From Lachnospiraceae bacterium (GTDB taxonomy: Bacteria > Bacillota > Clostridia > Lachnospirales > Lachnospiraceae): a DNA stretch of 64,000 bases. Position 1 is the first letter of the stretch; every line of letters starts with the position of its first letter. The stretch covers positions 51,051 through 115,050 of the forward strand of contig JAILOK010000036.1 of assembly GCA_024690825.1 (NCBI GenBank), given 5' to 3'. The translations under genes and the position numbers were made by a program. Below, one piece after another: positions 28,415-38,510 of the stretch. The notes beneath the pieces were generated by a model. The model made no database searches and was not told where the DNA came from. It saw nothing but the letters and a program-made list of their open reading frames with translations.

Positions 28415-30146
28415 CGGTATATATCCTTCCTTTTTTATCCCTGAGTACCGGAGTCACTTTCATGTGACCCGAAAATCCCTCTATCTCAAGAGCTCTTCTT
28501 GAAATTCTTGTATGAAAGCCGCTCATGCACGCATTCTCTTTTCCGGGGAATGTTTTTTCAACATCATCTCTGAAGGTTCTTGCGGCATTGAAAAGGACCC
28601 TCCTGTCACCTCTGCTTACGATAACCGCCGGAGTATAATCCCGGATCTTTTTTCTCTTAAAAAAAATCCATCCGAAAGCTTCAAAATAATCCTCATTTAA
28701 ATATGCATCACTCAGCCTGTATTCCATGCCGTCGGCATTGCAGATCAGGCCTTTTTTCACATACACAGGCTCCTGCGTGATCCTTTCAGCCTCTATCTGT
28801 ACGCCGCTTTCCTCCCAGTCCTGCATCACATCAATCCCGAAATCAGCCCTCGTATCCGTGATATTGATATTCAGAAAAGGATCCCTTTTTTCCACGAACT
28901 GCCTGTGCCTTCCGGCAAAATAGTCCCTGTATTCCTTCAGTTTTCTGTATGCCTCCCTGTCGTCGAGATCGTTTTTTCTTGTTGCCGATTCGCAGTGATA
29001 CAGGTATATATCATTTATACATATGTTAAAGAAACCGCGGTTCATGAAACGAAGGCACAGATCCACATCATTATAGGCAAGCGGAAGATTTTCATCAAAT
29101 CCGTTGACCCTGTCAAAAAGACTCCTCCTGACGCACAGGCAGGCACCTGTTACCGCAGTCACATTCACCGTTTTCCTGTTATATCCGAAATAATATTCAT
29201 TTTCATCCAAAAAACCGCAGAGTTTATGTGAAGGCCCGCTTCGTTGAAGTGTTATCCCGCAATGCTGTATGCACCTGCTTTCGGGGTACAGCAGTTTCAT
29301 CCCGACCGCGCCTGCATGCTCTTTTATCGCCTGTCCTTCAAGTCTTTGGATGAAATGCCTGCCCACACCCGATACTTCGATGTCATCATTCAGAAAAAGA
29401 AGAAATTCCCCTGTTCCCCTTTGTGCCCCGAGATTGCACAGCTTCGAAAAATTAAACTCGCAGGTCTTTGAATAATAGTCGAATCCTCTTTCCTTCTGCA
29501 GCTTTCTGTATAGTTTTTTATTCTCCGCGCTGCTCCCGTTGTCGATCACTATTATCTCCGTACCCTTAGGAGGATCCGAATTCAAGATCGATTCAACGCA
29601 TTTTTTCAGCATTTCGGGATGATCCTTTGACAGGATCACTACGGAGACCGGCGCCTCATATTCTGTCTTAAGGGATTCTTCGTATTCGTTCTTTATGACC
29701 GGTCTTGTCTTTACAAAATGACACAGCACTTCGGGAATATGCAATATCCGGTCTTTTCTTATATGCCTTAAGAAATCGTCACCGTATTCATCCAGTATCT
29801 CATTCCTGACCGCATATAGACACGGGATACTGCTGTATGCCGGGAAGGTTTCCGGTCCGTATTCGGGTCTGAAAAAAGGATCAGTCCTGATGCCGTCCCT
29901 TACCACATCATCGTCACAGTAGATCAGATCATATTCTCCCTGCTCCTCGTAATAAGAAAGCCTTGCCTCACAGTCGGGGTCATTTACGGTATTTTGGGGT
30001 CTTATGACCGTAAAGCGTCTGAGGAAATCTTTGACGGAAGCAGCATCACTCCTGTCACCTCTCCATTCCTCATTTTCTTCCATCCAGAATTCGTAAGGTC
30101 TTTCCGCCTTCTGTATTTCCTTAAAAAATCCCTTCCGTTTTTTCAT
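28395..30146 (-). CDS. Glycosyltransferase with truncated first GT2 module and complete second GT2 module
   Basis: N-terminal YDLIYCDDDVV...HIPEVLCHF resembles the second half of a GT2 module; VSVVILSKDHPEMLKKC...LLFLNDDIEV is a complete GT2 module. Confidence 0.83.
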   Translation of the reverse strand: MKKRKGFFKEIQKAERPYEFWMEENEEWRGDRSDAASVKDFLRRFTVIRPQNTVNDPDCEARLSYYEEQGEYDLIYCDDDVVRDGIRTDPFFRPEYGPETFPAYSSIPCLYAVRNEILDEYGDDFLRHIRKDRILHIPEVLCHFVKTRPVIKNEYEESLKTEYEAPVSVVILSKDHPEMLKKCVESILNSDPPKGTEIIVIDNGSSAENKKLYRKLQKERGFDYYSKTCEFNFSKLCNLGAQRGTGEFLLFLNDDIEVSGVGRHFIQRLEGQAIKEHAGAVGMKLLYPESRCIQHCGITLQRSGPSHKLCGFLDENEYYFGYNRKTVNVTAVTGACLCVRRSLFDRVNGFDENLPLAYNDVDLCLRFMNRGFFNICINDIYLYHCESATRKNDLDDREAYRKLKEYRDYFAGRHRQFVEKRDPFLNINITDTRADFGIDVMQDWEESGVQIEAERITQEPVYVKKGLICNADGMEYRLSDAYLNEDYFEAFGWIFFKRKKIRDYTPAVIVSRGDRRVLFNAARTFRDDVEKTFPGKENACMSGFHTRISRRALEIEGFSGHMKVTPVLRDKKGRIYTGELENG

Positions 30147-32341
30147 CTGCCGCTTATCCTTGCATAGGCGCCTTTTTTTGCCGAACGGAGCCTGCTCACA
30201 TATGAAGCGCCTTTCCTGCCGCCCGAAAGAGTGCCTGCCATATCATCAAACATATCATCCGGTATCATGAAGAGAGCATATTCCACAAAGATCTTCATTC
30301 CCGGATTTACTTTTTCTATCAGAATCTGAGGGTCATCGGTATCATACATTACCGTGCCTTCCGAAAAAACGAGACCGTTGACCTTTGCCTCCGTCTGACC
30401 GGATCCGGTTCCCAGATGATATAATTTCATGATACATCTGTAATCGGCAGGATCTATGCGAAGCATCCTGCAGCCTTCGGGTATCGTCACATCAAACCTT
30501 ATCCTGTTATCCTCATCCATGCAGACATTGCTGTAACATACATCATTTTCATTAAAGCCTTCTCCCTTGTCCAGATACAGTTTGACTCTGTAAATATTCG
30601 GAGTAAGCGATGCGCTCTTTACGGCGCGTTTCAAAGACACGACATTCTTTCCCAGAAGGGAATACATCTCCGGGAGCGTAACCCTGTTTCCTTTGATGTA
30701 CAGTTGAAAATTGTGTTCCATCACTGCAAAGACAGCCTTCATCTCTTCGTTTATACCCGCTGCCAGGAAAAGATCCTTGCCGTCAAAAGCATCCTCACCC
30801 AGATCTCTTGTATAATAAAAGACTGCCCGGTATATCACAAAATCCACAGGTATCGGGAAATCAAATGTCCACTCATAATCAATGATATTCCATCCCTTGT
30901 CACATATGATGTTTGTAAATATCATGTCTGTGTCCGTGACCGGCATGCATTTCATCTTCCCGGGAAATACGACATTGCCAAAGATTTCCTTAAATCTTTC
31001 GCTTTCTTCAAAATCGGTCATGTCCTTTATTCCCCGGAGAGTATCGCAAAAGCTTTTAATGACGAGCAGGGCATCCTCCGTCTTTTTTTCCGCACGGCAT
31101 GTATTCAGTTCATCCTCTAAAGTCGGACCGTTTAAATATTCAAACTCCAGTCTCTTCAGGTTTCCTTCGCCGTCATTTATCCTCTTCATCCTGTTGGGGA
31201 GAAACTTGGTGCCGGAAAAAACCGAGGAAAGCCTCTCATATGACCTTGCCATGTTCTCAAGATGACCTCTGGAACTGTCATTTGCAGGGTATTTGCATAT
31301 GATCCTCTCACCCGTATTTGTTTCTTCCAGATCCGTGCGTATCTGTCGGTCGCTTCTTCTTTCGACAGAATGCCTGCTGTAAAGCACCCTGCGGGATGCC
31401 ATGCCTTCCGTACGTGTCCCGTTTTCCATCACTGCAAGGAAGGAGTTTGAAAAGAAGGGGAATTGTCCTTCTCTTATAATTTCATCAAAAGCTCTTCCCT
31501 CATCAAAAGCCTCAAACCTGTCACGGTCAAAATTCCATTGGCGGCCCGAAAGCTCCGATATCCTCGGAAGCCTGTCATCGGAAAAGACAGTGATCGGGAG
31601 TTTATAGTCCGGATAAGGATAATAAAACCGGCAGGTCATTCCCGCCTCTTTGGCAAGCTTTGACAGCCCGTCCCTTGAAAATGTCCTCACCTCATCCGTA
31701 CAGGGATATCCTTCTATGCCCGAGTAAAAATCTCCCGTATGGTCCTCCCTGCATCCGGCAAAATACTTGAGCCCGTATTTATTTTCTATTGCTACGACCA
31801 GACTGCCGCCTTCCTTCAGGCGGCTTTTCAACATTGAGATCATCTTCGTATAGGGATCACTGTCACCTATATAGCTTCCGGCATATTCAAGCACTCCGAT
31901 GAGAAAAATATGATCAAATCTTTCTTCAAGTTTTTCTTCGATATCTCTGAAATTCCCTACCCTTATCAGAATATTGTCCATATCCTTATGCCTTTCGGCA
32001 TTTATCAGGCTTCTTTTCCTTGAGAGATCTATGCAGGTCACTCTCCCGGCTTTTCTTGAAAGAATGCCCGTGACAGCCCCGCATCCCGAGCCCACCTCAA
32101 GTACACTGTCATTTTTTGATATGGGAAGAAAATCCAGAATATTCTCACGTATATCCGAAAGATGATACAGCATGCTCCATGACGGATTTTCGGATATCAG
32201 CCGGTTATACTCCGCAGGGGAGTTTTCCCGCACGATCCCAAGAAGCATCTCTTCCGCTTCCCCTTCGCTGTACAGATCTTCTCCCGGATAATCAGACAGA
32301 TCAAGCTTTACTTTTCCGATAAATTCAACAGCTTCACTCAT
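30143..32341 (-). CDS. SAM-dependent methyltransferase fused to kinase-like domain and C-terminal beta-rich domain (WbdD-like architecture, proposed)
   Basis: VLEVGSGCGAVTGILSRKAGRVTCIDLS (class I MTase); ERIICKYPA...LEFEYLNGPTLEDEL...DTDMIFTNIICDKGWNIIDYEW (kinase-like). Confidence 0.72.
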   Translation of the reverse strand: MSEAVEFIGKVKLDLSDYPGEDLYSEGEAEEMLLGIVRENSPAEYNRLISENPSWSMLYHLSDIRENILDFLPISKNDSVLEVGSGCGAVTGILSRKAGRVTCIDLSRKRSLINAERHKDMDNILIRVGNFRDIEEKLEERFDHIFLIGVLEYAGSYIGDSDPYTKMISMLKSRLKEGGSLVVAIENKYGLKYFAGCREDHTGDFYSGIEGYPCTDEVRTFSRDGLSKLAKEAGMTCRFYYPYPDYKLPITVFSDDRLPRISELSGRQWNFDRDRFEAFDEGRAFDEIIREGQFPFFSNSFLAVMENGTRTEGMASRRVLYSRHSVERRSDRQIRTDLEETNTGERIICKYPANDSSRGHLENMARSYERLSSVFSGTKFLPNRMKRINDGEGNLKRLEFEYLNGPTLEDELNTCRAEKKTEDALLVIKSFCDTLRGIKDMTDFEESERFKEIFGNVVFPGKMKCMPVTDTDMIFTNIICDKGWNIIDYEWTFDFPIPVDFVIYRAVFYYTRDLGEDAFDGKDLFLAAGINEEMKAVFAVMEHNFQLYIKGNRVTLPEMYSLLGKNVVSLKRAVKSASLTPNIYRVKLYLDKGEGFNENDVCYSNVCMDEDNRIRFDVTIPEGCRMLRIDPADYRCIMKLYHLGTGSGQTEAKVNGLVFSEGTVMYDTDDPQILIEKVNPGMKIFVEYALFMIPDDMFDDMAGTLSGGRKGASYVSRLRSAKKGAYARISGR

Positions 32342-33632
32342 GACTTCTTTCCATGTTCACCTTTGAATCCATATCATAATATCCTACCGTATCCTTTGAA
32401 GATACCACCTGAATACTGAAGATATCGTACAATCTGTGATAAACGGTAAAATCCCCCTCCCTGTAGCCGACCAGGCCTAAAGACACCAGATATTCTCCTC
32501 CCTGAAGGAACATATTCTGGGTAAAAGTAACGGTAAGAACATCACCCTTCTCATATTCACCCGTAGCGATCTTTTCAAACATCGTGTTGGTTCCCGTGAT
32601 CTCCACTCCCATCCTGTCTTTTATTGAAAGAGCGACGATGGGTTCGCTCACATGGCCTTCAAAGACCACCCTGACCTTTACCGTAAAAGGGTCCTTTTTC
32701 AGAATAGTGTTCGTGATGCTGCCCGAACTGTCTGTCATGCAGAAATCATCTATCCTTGCGATCCCGTTCCCGTAGGAATCGTTTGAGGGATTTAAGGACA
32801 GTCTGTGTTTCCATTTATCCGGTGATCCGTCTTTTGATCCTTCATCCCCAGCATTCCCGGTTTCCTCCGCAAGGCTTCCCGACATTTTCGAATCCATCTG
32901 GTCCACAAGGACCTTTTTGTACATGTCGATGATCTCCTTCGGCCTGCCTTCGCCGATCTTTTTTCCTTTATCAAGCAATATCACCCTGTCGCAGTATTTA
33001 TTAATGCTGGTAAGATCATGGCTTACAAAAAGTATCGTTTTTCCCTGATCCTTAAACTCTTCAAATTTGTGATAGCATTTATTCTGGAAAAAAACATCAC
33101 CGACGGAAAGTGCCTCATCCACGATCAGTATCTCGGGGTCGATGTTTATTGCAACGGCAAAGGCAAGGCGTACAAACATACCGCTCGAATAAGTCTTTAC
33201 CTTCTGATGTATGAATTCCCCGATATCGGCAAAATCCAGTATGCTCTGAAGCCTTGAATCTATCTCAGCTTTTGAAAAGCCGCTCATCGTACCGTTCAGA
33301 TATACATTTTCAAGACCGGTAAATTCCATGTTAAATCCGGCACCAAGCTCAAGAAGAGCCGAAAGCCTGCCATGTATCTCCACATTTCCCGAAGTGGGAC
33401 TTAGAACACCGGTTATTATCTTCAAAATGGTAGATTTTCCCGACCCGTTCGTTCCGATTATTCCGACAGTCTCGCCCTGTCTGACCGTCAGGTTCACATC
33501 CTTTAACGCATAATGCTCGTGATACAGCTTTTTCCTTGTAAGTCCCAGCGAATCACGAAGCCGGTCATTTTGTCTGTCATATAATTTGTACATTTTATCG
33601 AGATGCTCGATCTTTATGACATCACTCATCAT
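32334..33632 (-). CDS. Polysaccharide ABC exporter ATP-binding subunit with C-terminal extension (Wzt-like)
   Basis: GTNGSGKSTILKIITGVLSPTSG, YSSGMFVRLAFAVA, LIVDEALSVGD; about 180-aa beta-rich C-terminus. Confidence 0.92.
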   Translation of the reverse strand: MMSDVIKIEHLDKMYKLYDRQNDRLRDSLGLTRKKLYHEHYALKDVNLTVRQGETVGIIGTNGSGKSTILKIITGVLSPTSGNVEIHGRLSALLELGAGFNMEFTGLENVYLNGTMSGFSKAEIDSRLQSILDFADIGEFIHQKVKTYSSGMFVRLAFAVAINIDPEILIVDEALSVGDVFFQNKCYHKFEEFKDQGKTILFVSHDLTSINKYCDRVILLDKGKKIGEGRPKEIIDMYKKVLVDQMDSKMSGSLAEETGNAGDEGSKDGSPDKWKHRLSLNPSNDSYGNGIARIDDFCMTDSSGSITNTILKKDPFTVKVRVVFEGHVSEPIVALSIKDRMGVEITGTNTMFEKIATGEYEKGDVLTVTFTQNMFLQGGEYLVSLGLVGYREGDFTVYHRLYDIFSIQVVSSKDTVGYYDMDSKVNMERSHE

Positions 33633-33682
33633 TACCTCTTATATTGTCTCAGAGAATTAAGTCCGCACAATATCCGCAGTCT

Positions 33683-34660
33683 TCATAGAATGTCTGCGAA
33701 ATGAACCTTGAGCCTTTTAAATACCAGCGCTCCGAACAGGAACATCATGGATGTAAAGATCCAGAAATACGCAGTCGAATAAAAATGTTCCCAAAACCAC
33801 ATCCTGCCAAGCAGTGCCATCCTGTATCCGTCAACCAGATAATAAACCGGATTGAGTTTGAATATTATCTGCATGGGCCTTGACAGACTCTCTATATCCC
33901 ACATTATGGGCGTGATCCATACCCCCACCTGAAGAACGATGCTGATTATCTGCCCCAGGTCCCTGAAGAATACCACTACCGAACAGGTAATATAACTCAT
34001 ACCCAGAACCAGCAGGAATGCGCAGAATGAAAAATAGAATATCTGTATCCAGTAAATTGTCGGGAAAAAGCCGTTTAATATCAGCAGGATCAAAGTGACT
34101 GCAACTAAAAAGACATGAACAAAAAACGAGGATATTATCTTGATGATCGGCAGTATGCTTATCTTGAAAACCACTTTTTTTACAAGATACTGGTACGAAA
34201 GCAGCGCGCTGGTTCCCTGACCGAGCGCATCCGCAAAAAAGAACCACGGGACGATACCCACGATAAGCCACAGGACAAACGGACAGCCCGTGTTGCTTGA
34301 AGGCGCCCTTCCTCCCACAGTAAAAACAAACCAGTAGACAAGGACGCTTACAACAGGCTGCACAAATGCCCATACCACACCTAAATAGGACCCCGCATGT
34401 TTGGATCTGAAATCATTCTTTGCAAGTTTCCAGATGAGTTCCCTGTTCTGAAAAAGCTCGGCAGGGAGGATCACTATCCTGTCATAAAACCTTACAAAAA
34501 TAGAAAAAGCTGCCACAAGCATGGCGACCGAAATAATCTTTTTCACATTTTCCTGTGCGGGTTCGGCGAAAGGATTTCTGTGAAAAAGTATGTATGAAGC
34601 CCAAACGAGCATCAATACCGCTGCTATGGCAACTATCCGTTTTTTTGATATCGTCTTCAA
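33683..34660 (-). CDS. Polysaccharide ABC exporter permease (Wzm/TagG-like) with extra N-terminal helices
   Basis: LAKNDFRSKHAGSYLGVVWAFVQPVVSVLVYWFVF and C-terminal ABC-2 helices; about 65-aa N-terminal two-helix extension. Confidence 0.9.
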   Translation of the reverse strand: MKTISKKRIVAIAAVLMLVWASYILFHRNPFAEPAQENVKKIISVAMLVAAFSIFVRFYDRIVILPAELFQNRELIWKLAKNDFRSKHAGSYLGVVWAFVQPVVSVLVYWFVFTVGGRAPSSNTGCPFVLWLIVGIVPWFFFADALGQGTSALLSYQYLVKKVVFKISILPIIKIISSFFVHVFLVAVTLILLILNGFFPTIYWIQIFYFSFCAFLLVLGMSYITCSVVVFFRDLGQIISIVLQVGVWITPIMWDIESLSRPMQIIFKLNPVYYLVDGYRMALLGRMWFWEHFYSTAYFWIFTSMMFLFGALVFKRLKVHFADIL

Positions 34661-35217
34661 AGATCTGTCCCGGCTTTATACCCGGCTATTCCTTTCCAGT
34701 TTAAGTCTCTTTCAATGATATTAAGTTCAGCACCCGGATCCGGCCATTCAATCCCAACCTCCGGATCGTCATATCTTATCCCGCCTTCATCCCCCGGATG
34801 ATAAAAATCACTGCACTTGTAGGCAAACTCCGCAATATCGGAAAGCACCAGAAATCCGTGAGCAAAATTTTTCGGTATAAAGAGCTGTTTTTTGTTTTCC
34901 GCTGAAAGGATAACCCCAAACCATTTTCCGAATGTATCCGATTCCCTGCGAAGATCTATGACCGCATCAAACACCTCGCCCCTTATAACTCTCACAAGCT
35001 TGTCCTGGGGATGGGCTATCTGAAAATGCATGCCCCTTAACACTCCCTTTGCGGATGATGACTGATTGTCCTGAACGAACTTAACATCTATCCCTTCTTT
35101 TGCAAAATCATTATAATTGTAGGATTCCATGAAATACCCGCGTTCATCTCCGAATACCTGCGGGGTTATCACTTTTACTCCCTCTATGGGGCAGGTCTCA
35201 ACCGTAATCTTTCCCAT
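34657..35217 (-). CDS. rfbC: dTDP-4-dehydrorhamnose 3,5-epimerase
   Basis: GDERGYFMESYN, VLRGMHFQ, KNFAHGFLVLSD. Confidence 0.95.
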   Translation of the reverse strand: MGKITVETCPIEGVKVITPQVFGDERGYFMESYNYNDFAKEGIDVKFVQDNQSSSAKGVLRGMHFQIAHPQDKLVRVIRGEVFDAVIDLRRESDTFGKWFGVILSAENKKQLFIPKNFAHGFLVLSDIAEFAYKCSDFYHPGDEGGIRYDDPEVGIEWPDPGAELNIIERDLNWKGIAGYKAGTDL

Positions 35218-35229
35218 TGTGTCTTCCTT

Positions 35230-36450
35230 TCAATGACCTATGACCAGATCCATGTCAACAAATCCCTCTATGCCGTCAACGCTTCCCTTCGAGGTATACT
35301 GCCATATGGAGTATCTGCCTGCATAATCGGGCCTGCTCACTCTGTACTGTGCCAGCCATATATCAAATTTTTCAAGTTCTGATGTATCTATCTTCTTTGT
35401 CAGCCAGTTCTTGTTCGCATATACACCGGCTCTGTATCCCATGCTGTTCAGGGTTTCACAGAAGGTCTTTATTATCTCCGTGCGTGATGTCACATCCAGT
35501 CCGTCCGCTCTCCCTCCGATGCTTCCGCTGCTTTCCACATCAAGGTATACAGGGAGACTCAATTCATCGGCACCGACAAGCGATGCAACGGCCATGGCTT
35601 CTTCTGCAGCCTCCGCAGTATTTACAGCCTGGGTGAAGAAGTAAACTCCGATCTTTATCCCCGCTTCCTTTGCGCCGGCTATATTTCTGTCAAAAAACGG
35701 ATCCTTTACCAGCACTCCCGTCGAGGAGCCTCTGTAACCTGCCCTTATTATTGCGTAATCAATTCCTGCGGCTTTGACCCTTCTCCAGTCTATCTCCTTC
35801 TGATACTTTGACACATCTATTCCAATGCTTCCTCCGGCCAGATCATAGTCACTGTTATCTGCCACTGTATTCTCCTGACCGGCCTCTTCATTTACGGCTG
35901 TGTCTTCCTTTGAGGCATCGATCATGGATTCGTCGACCATCAGTTTTCTGATGTCATTTACCGCCGTGAGTTTTACATTGTTCCTTACAGTTATCGAAGA
36001 TGTTCCGGCACCGCCTACAGAAACCTCATATTCTCCGGGCTTAACCTTTTCCACATAAATACTGCCGTCTTCATCTTCGTCGCGATATATTTCCTGTCCG
36101 CCGTTTTCGTCTTTTACATCAGCCTCCCAGCATCTTCCGGATGCGGCGCTTCCCTGTCCGTCCAGGATCCTGATGAGCATATCTCCTTCTACCGAGGACA
36201 GCAGAAGTATATATCCGGTATCCGGTCTATCTTTTTCGGGATCTTCCTCTCCCACTTCAACACCCACATCGGAAAGGGTAAGGTCTTCCGGATCTTTTCT
36301 CTTAGTCTGTATGCTTACATCTTTTTCGGAAACCGTTTCTTTGCTTCCTTTTCCGCCTTCCTTAAGCATCCCTGCTGTTATCAGCGTGACGAGCAGCAGG
36401 ATGTTTATGCTTATAAAAACAGCAGCGATCTTTTTATATTTAGAGCCCAT
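35230..36450 (-). CDS. Membrane-anchored GH25 lysozyme-like muramidase
   Basis: TM anchor; [45 protein letters not shown]. Start at 36450 (MGSKYKK) or 36456. Confidence 0.88.
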   Translation of the reverse strand: MGSKYKKIAAVFISINILLLVTLITAGMLKEGGKGSKETVSEKDVSIQTKRKDPEDLTLSDVGVEVGEEDPEKDRPDTGYILLLSSVEGDMLIRILDGQGSAASGRCWEADVKDENGGQEIYRDEDEDGSIYVEKVKPGEYEVSVGGAGTSSITVRNNVKLTAVNDIRKLMVDESMIDASKEDTAVNEEAGQENTVADNSDYDLAGGSIGIDVSKYQKEIDWRRVKAAGIDYAIIRAGYRGSSTGVLVKDPFFDRNIAGAKEAGIKIGVYFFTQAVNTAEAAEEAMAVASLVGADELSLPVYLDVESSGSIGGRADGLDVTSRTEIIKTFCETLNSMGYRAGVYANKNWLTKKIDTSELEKFDIWLAQYRVSRPDYAGRYSIWQYTSKGSVDGIEGFVDMDLVIGH

Positions 36451-37309
36451 TTGCAATATCTAACAGATACTGTCCGTATGCTGTCTTTTTTAACGGATCG
36501 GCAAGTTTTATGAGCTGTTCCCTGTCTATGAATCCTCTGTTATAGGCTATCTCTTCTATGCACGAAATATACAGTCCCTGTCTTTTCTGAAAAGCGGCCA
36601 CGAAGTCCGCCGCATCCAGAAGACTGTCATGATTTCCCGTATCAAGCCAGGCAAAACCCCTTCCAAGGGTTTCCACATAAAGCTCGCCGCGTCTTAAGTA
36701 TTCGTTATTGATGCTTGTTATCTCAAGTTCTCCCCTTGCCGACGGTTTCACATTGCGGGCTATATCGACAACATCATTGTCATAAAAATAAAGTCCCGGA
36801 ACAGCATAATTCGAACGAGGCTTCTCCGGCTTTTCCTCTATTGAAACAGCCTTTCCGTTTTCGTCGAATTCAACCACTCCGTATTCCCTGGGATCCTTTA
36901 CATAGTATCCGAAAATGGTCGCGCCTTTTTTTCTCGATGCAGCGCTGCCCAGTGTCTTCGTAAAGCTAGTCCCGTAAAAGATATTGTCTCCGAGGACCAT
37001 TGCCGCATTATCTTTTCCGATGAAATCAGCTCCGATGATAAAGGCTTCTGCCAGGCCTTTGGGCTCCTTTTGTTCGGCATATGACATGTTAAGACCCAGC
37101 TGCGATCCGTCACCGAACAGTTCTTCAAAAACAGGCAGATCCCTTGGTGTGGATATGAGAAGTATATCCCTGATCCCTGCAAGCATCAGCGTTGAAAGCG
37201 GATAATAGATCATGGGTTTGTCATATACCGGCATTATCTGCTTTGAAACCGCTTTTGTCAGCGGATACAGTCTCGTTCCCGAACCGCCCGCAAGTATTAT
37301 TCCCTTCAT
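36440..37309 (-). CDS. rfbA: Glucose-1-phosphate thymidylyltransferase
   Basis: [46 protein letters not shown]. Confidence 0.97.
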   Translation of the reverse strand: MKGIILAGGSGTRLYPLTKAVSKQIMPVYDKPMIYYPLSTLMLAGIRDILLISTPRDLPVFEELFGDGSQLGLNMSYAEQKEPKGLAEAFIIGADFIGKDNAAMVLGDNIFYGTSFTKTLGSAASRKKGATIFGYYVKDPREYGVVEFDENGKAVSIEEKPEKPRSNYAVPGLYFYDNDVVDIARNVKPSARGELEITSINNEYLRRGELYVETLGRGFAWLDTGNHDSLLDAADFVAAFQKRQGLYISCIEEIAYNRGFIDREQLIKLADPLKKTAYGQYLLDIANGL

Positions 37310-37357
37310 ATAAATGTCCTCTTAATACCTATAAACAATAACCGCGGCAAGTGGCGG

Positions 37358-38437
37358 TCATACCGTATACATTCTGCTGTAATACTTCTGGTAATCCCCG
37401 CTGGTCACATTCTTAAACCATTCCTCGTTATCCAGGTACCATTTTATCGTCAGCCTTATGCCATCCTCGAAAGCTGTCTCGGGTTCCCAGGAAAGTTCTT
37501 TCTTTATCTTGTCGGGAGCTATGGCATATCTTCTGTCGTGACCCTTCCTGTCCTCAACATAGGTAATGAGGTCTTTTGAAATATTTTTCTTTCGTTCATC
37601 CGTATCCGGAAGGATCTCCAGAAGCGTATCTATAATGATGCTTACTATTTCTATATTCTGTTTTTCGTTATGGCCTCCGATGTTGTAGGTCTGACCGGGT
37701 CTGCCCTTCTCAATGACCATATCTATACCCTTGCAGTGATCCTTCACATAGAGCCAGTCTCTTACATTTTTCCCGTCTCCGTAAACCGGCAGCTTCTTTC
37801 CGTTTAAAGCATTGTTGATCATAAGCGGTATGAGCTTTTCGGGAAACTGATACGGGCCGTAATTGTTTGAACAGTTTGTGATATTTGCCGGGAATCCGTA
37901 TGTATCGACATAAGCCTTCACAAGCAGATCCGAAGATGCTTTGCTGGCAGAATACGGGCTGTGCGGATCATAAGGCGTGGTTTCGTAAAAATAGTCGTTG
38001 GGGTCAGAAAGCGACCCGTATACCTCGTCCGTGGAAACATGAAGGAATTTTTTCCCTTCCCTGTAGCTTCCGTCCTCATTTTCCCAGGCAGCGCGCGCCG
38101 CATTAAGCAGAACACAGGTTCCCAGCACATTTGTCTGCACAAATACCCCCGGATCCCGGATACTCCTGTCAACATGGGATTCAGCGGCAAAATGAACCAC
38201 CCTGTCTATGTCATTTTCATCGAATATCCTGTTTATCGCTTCACTGTCGGTTATGTCAGCCTTAATGAATGTGTAATTATCCCTGTCGGACACTCCCTTG
38301 AGATTCTCCAGATTTCCGGCATAAGTCAGGGCATCCACATTTATTATCCTGATCTTACCGTCATACTTTTCAAACATATAGTGAATGAAGTTGGAGCCTA
38401 TAAATCCCGCTCCGCCAGTTACCAGATATGTGATCAT
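37358..38437 (-). CDS. rfbB: dTDP-glucose 4,6-dehydratase
   Basis: VTGGAGFIGSNFIHYMF, FAAESHVDRSI, YSASKASSDLLV. Confidence 0.97.
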   Translation of the reverse strand: MITYLVTGGAGFIGSNFIHYMFEKYDGKIRIINVDALTYAGNLENLKGVSDRDNYTFIKADITDSEAINRIFDENDIDRVVHFAAESHVDRSIRDPGVFVQTNVLGTCVLLNAARAAWENEDGSYREGKKFLHVSTDEVYGSLSDPNDYFYETTPYDPHSPYSASKASSDLLVKAYVDTYGFPANITNCSNNYGPYQFPEKLIPLMINNALNGKKLPVYGDGKNVRDWLYVKDHCKGIDMVIEKGRPGQTYNIGGHNEKQNIEIVSIIIDTLLEILPDTDERKKNISKDLITYVEDRKGHDRRYAIAPDKIKKELSWEPETAFEDGIRLTIKWYLDNEEWFKNVTSGDYQKYYSRMYTV

Positions 38438-38510
38438 ATCATCCTCCGTAAAATTATTAACACTCTATTTTACCACTTAACCACCGTGACTTCAAACCCG
38501 CGGTTTCCGT

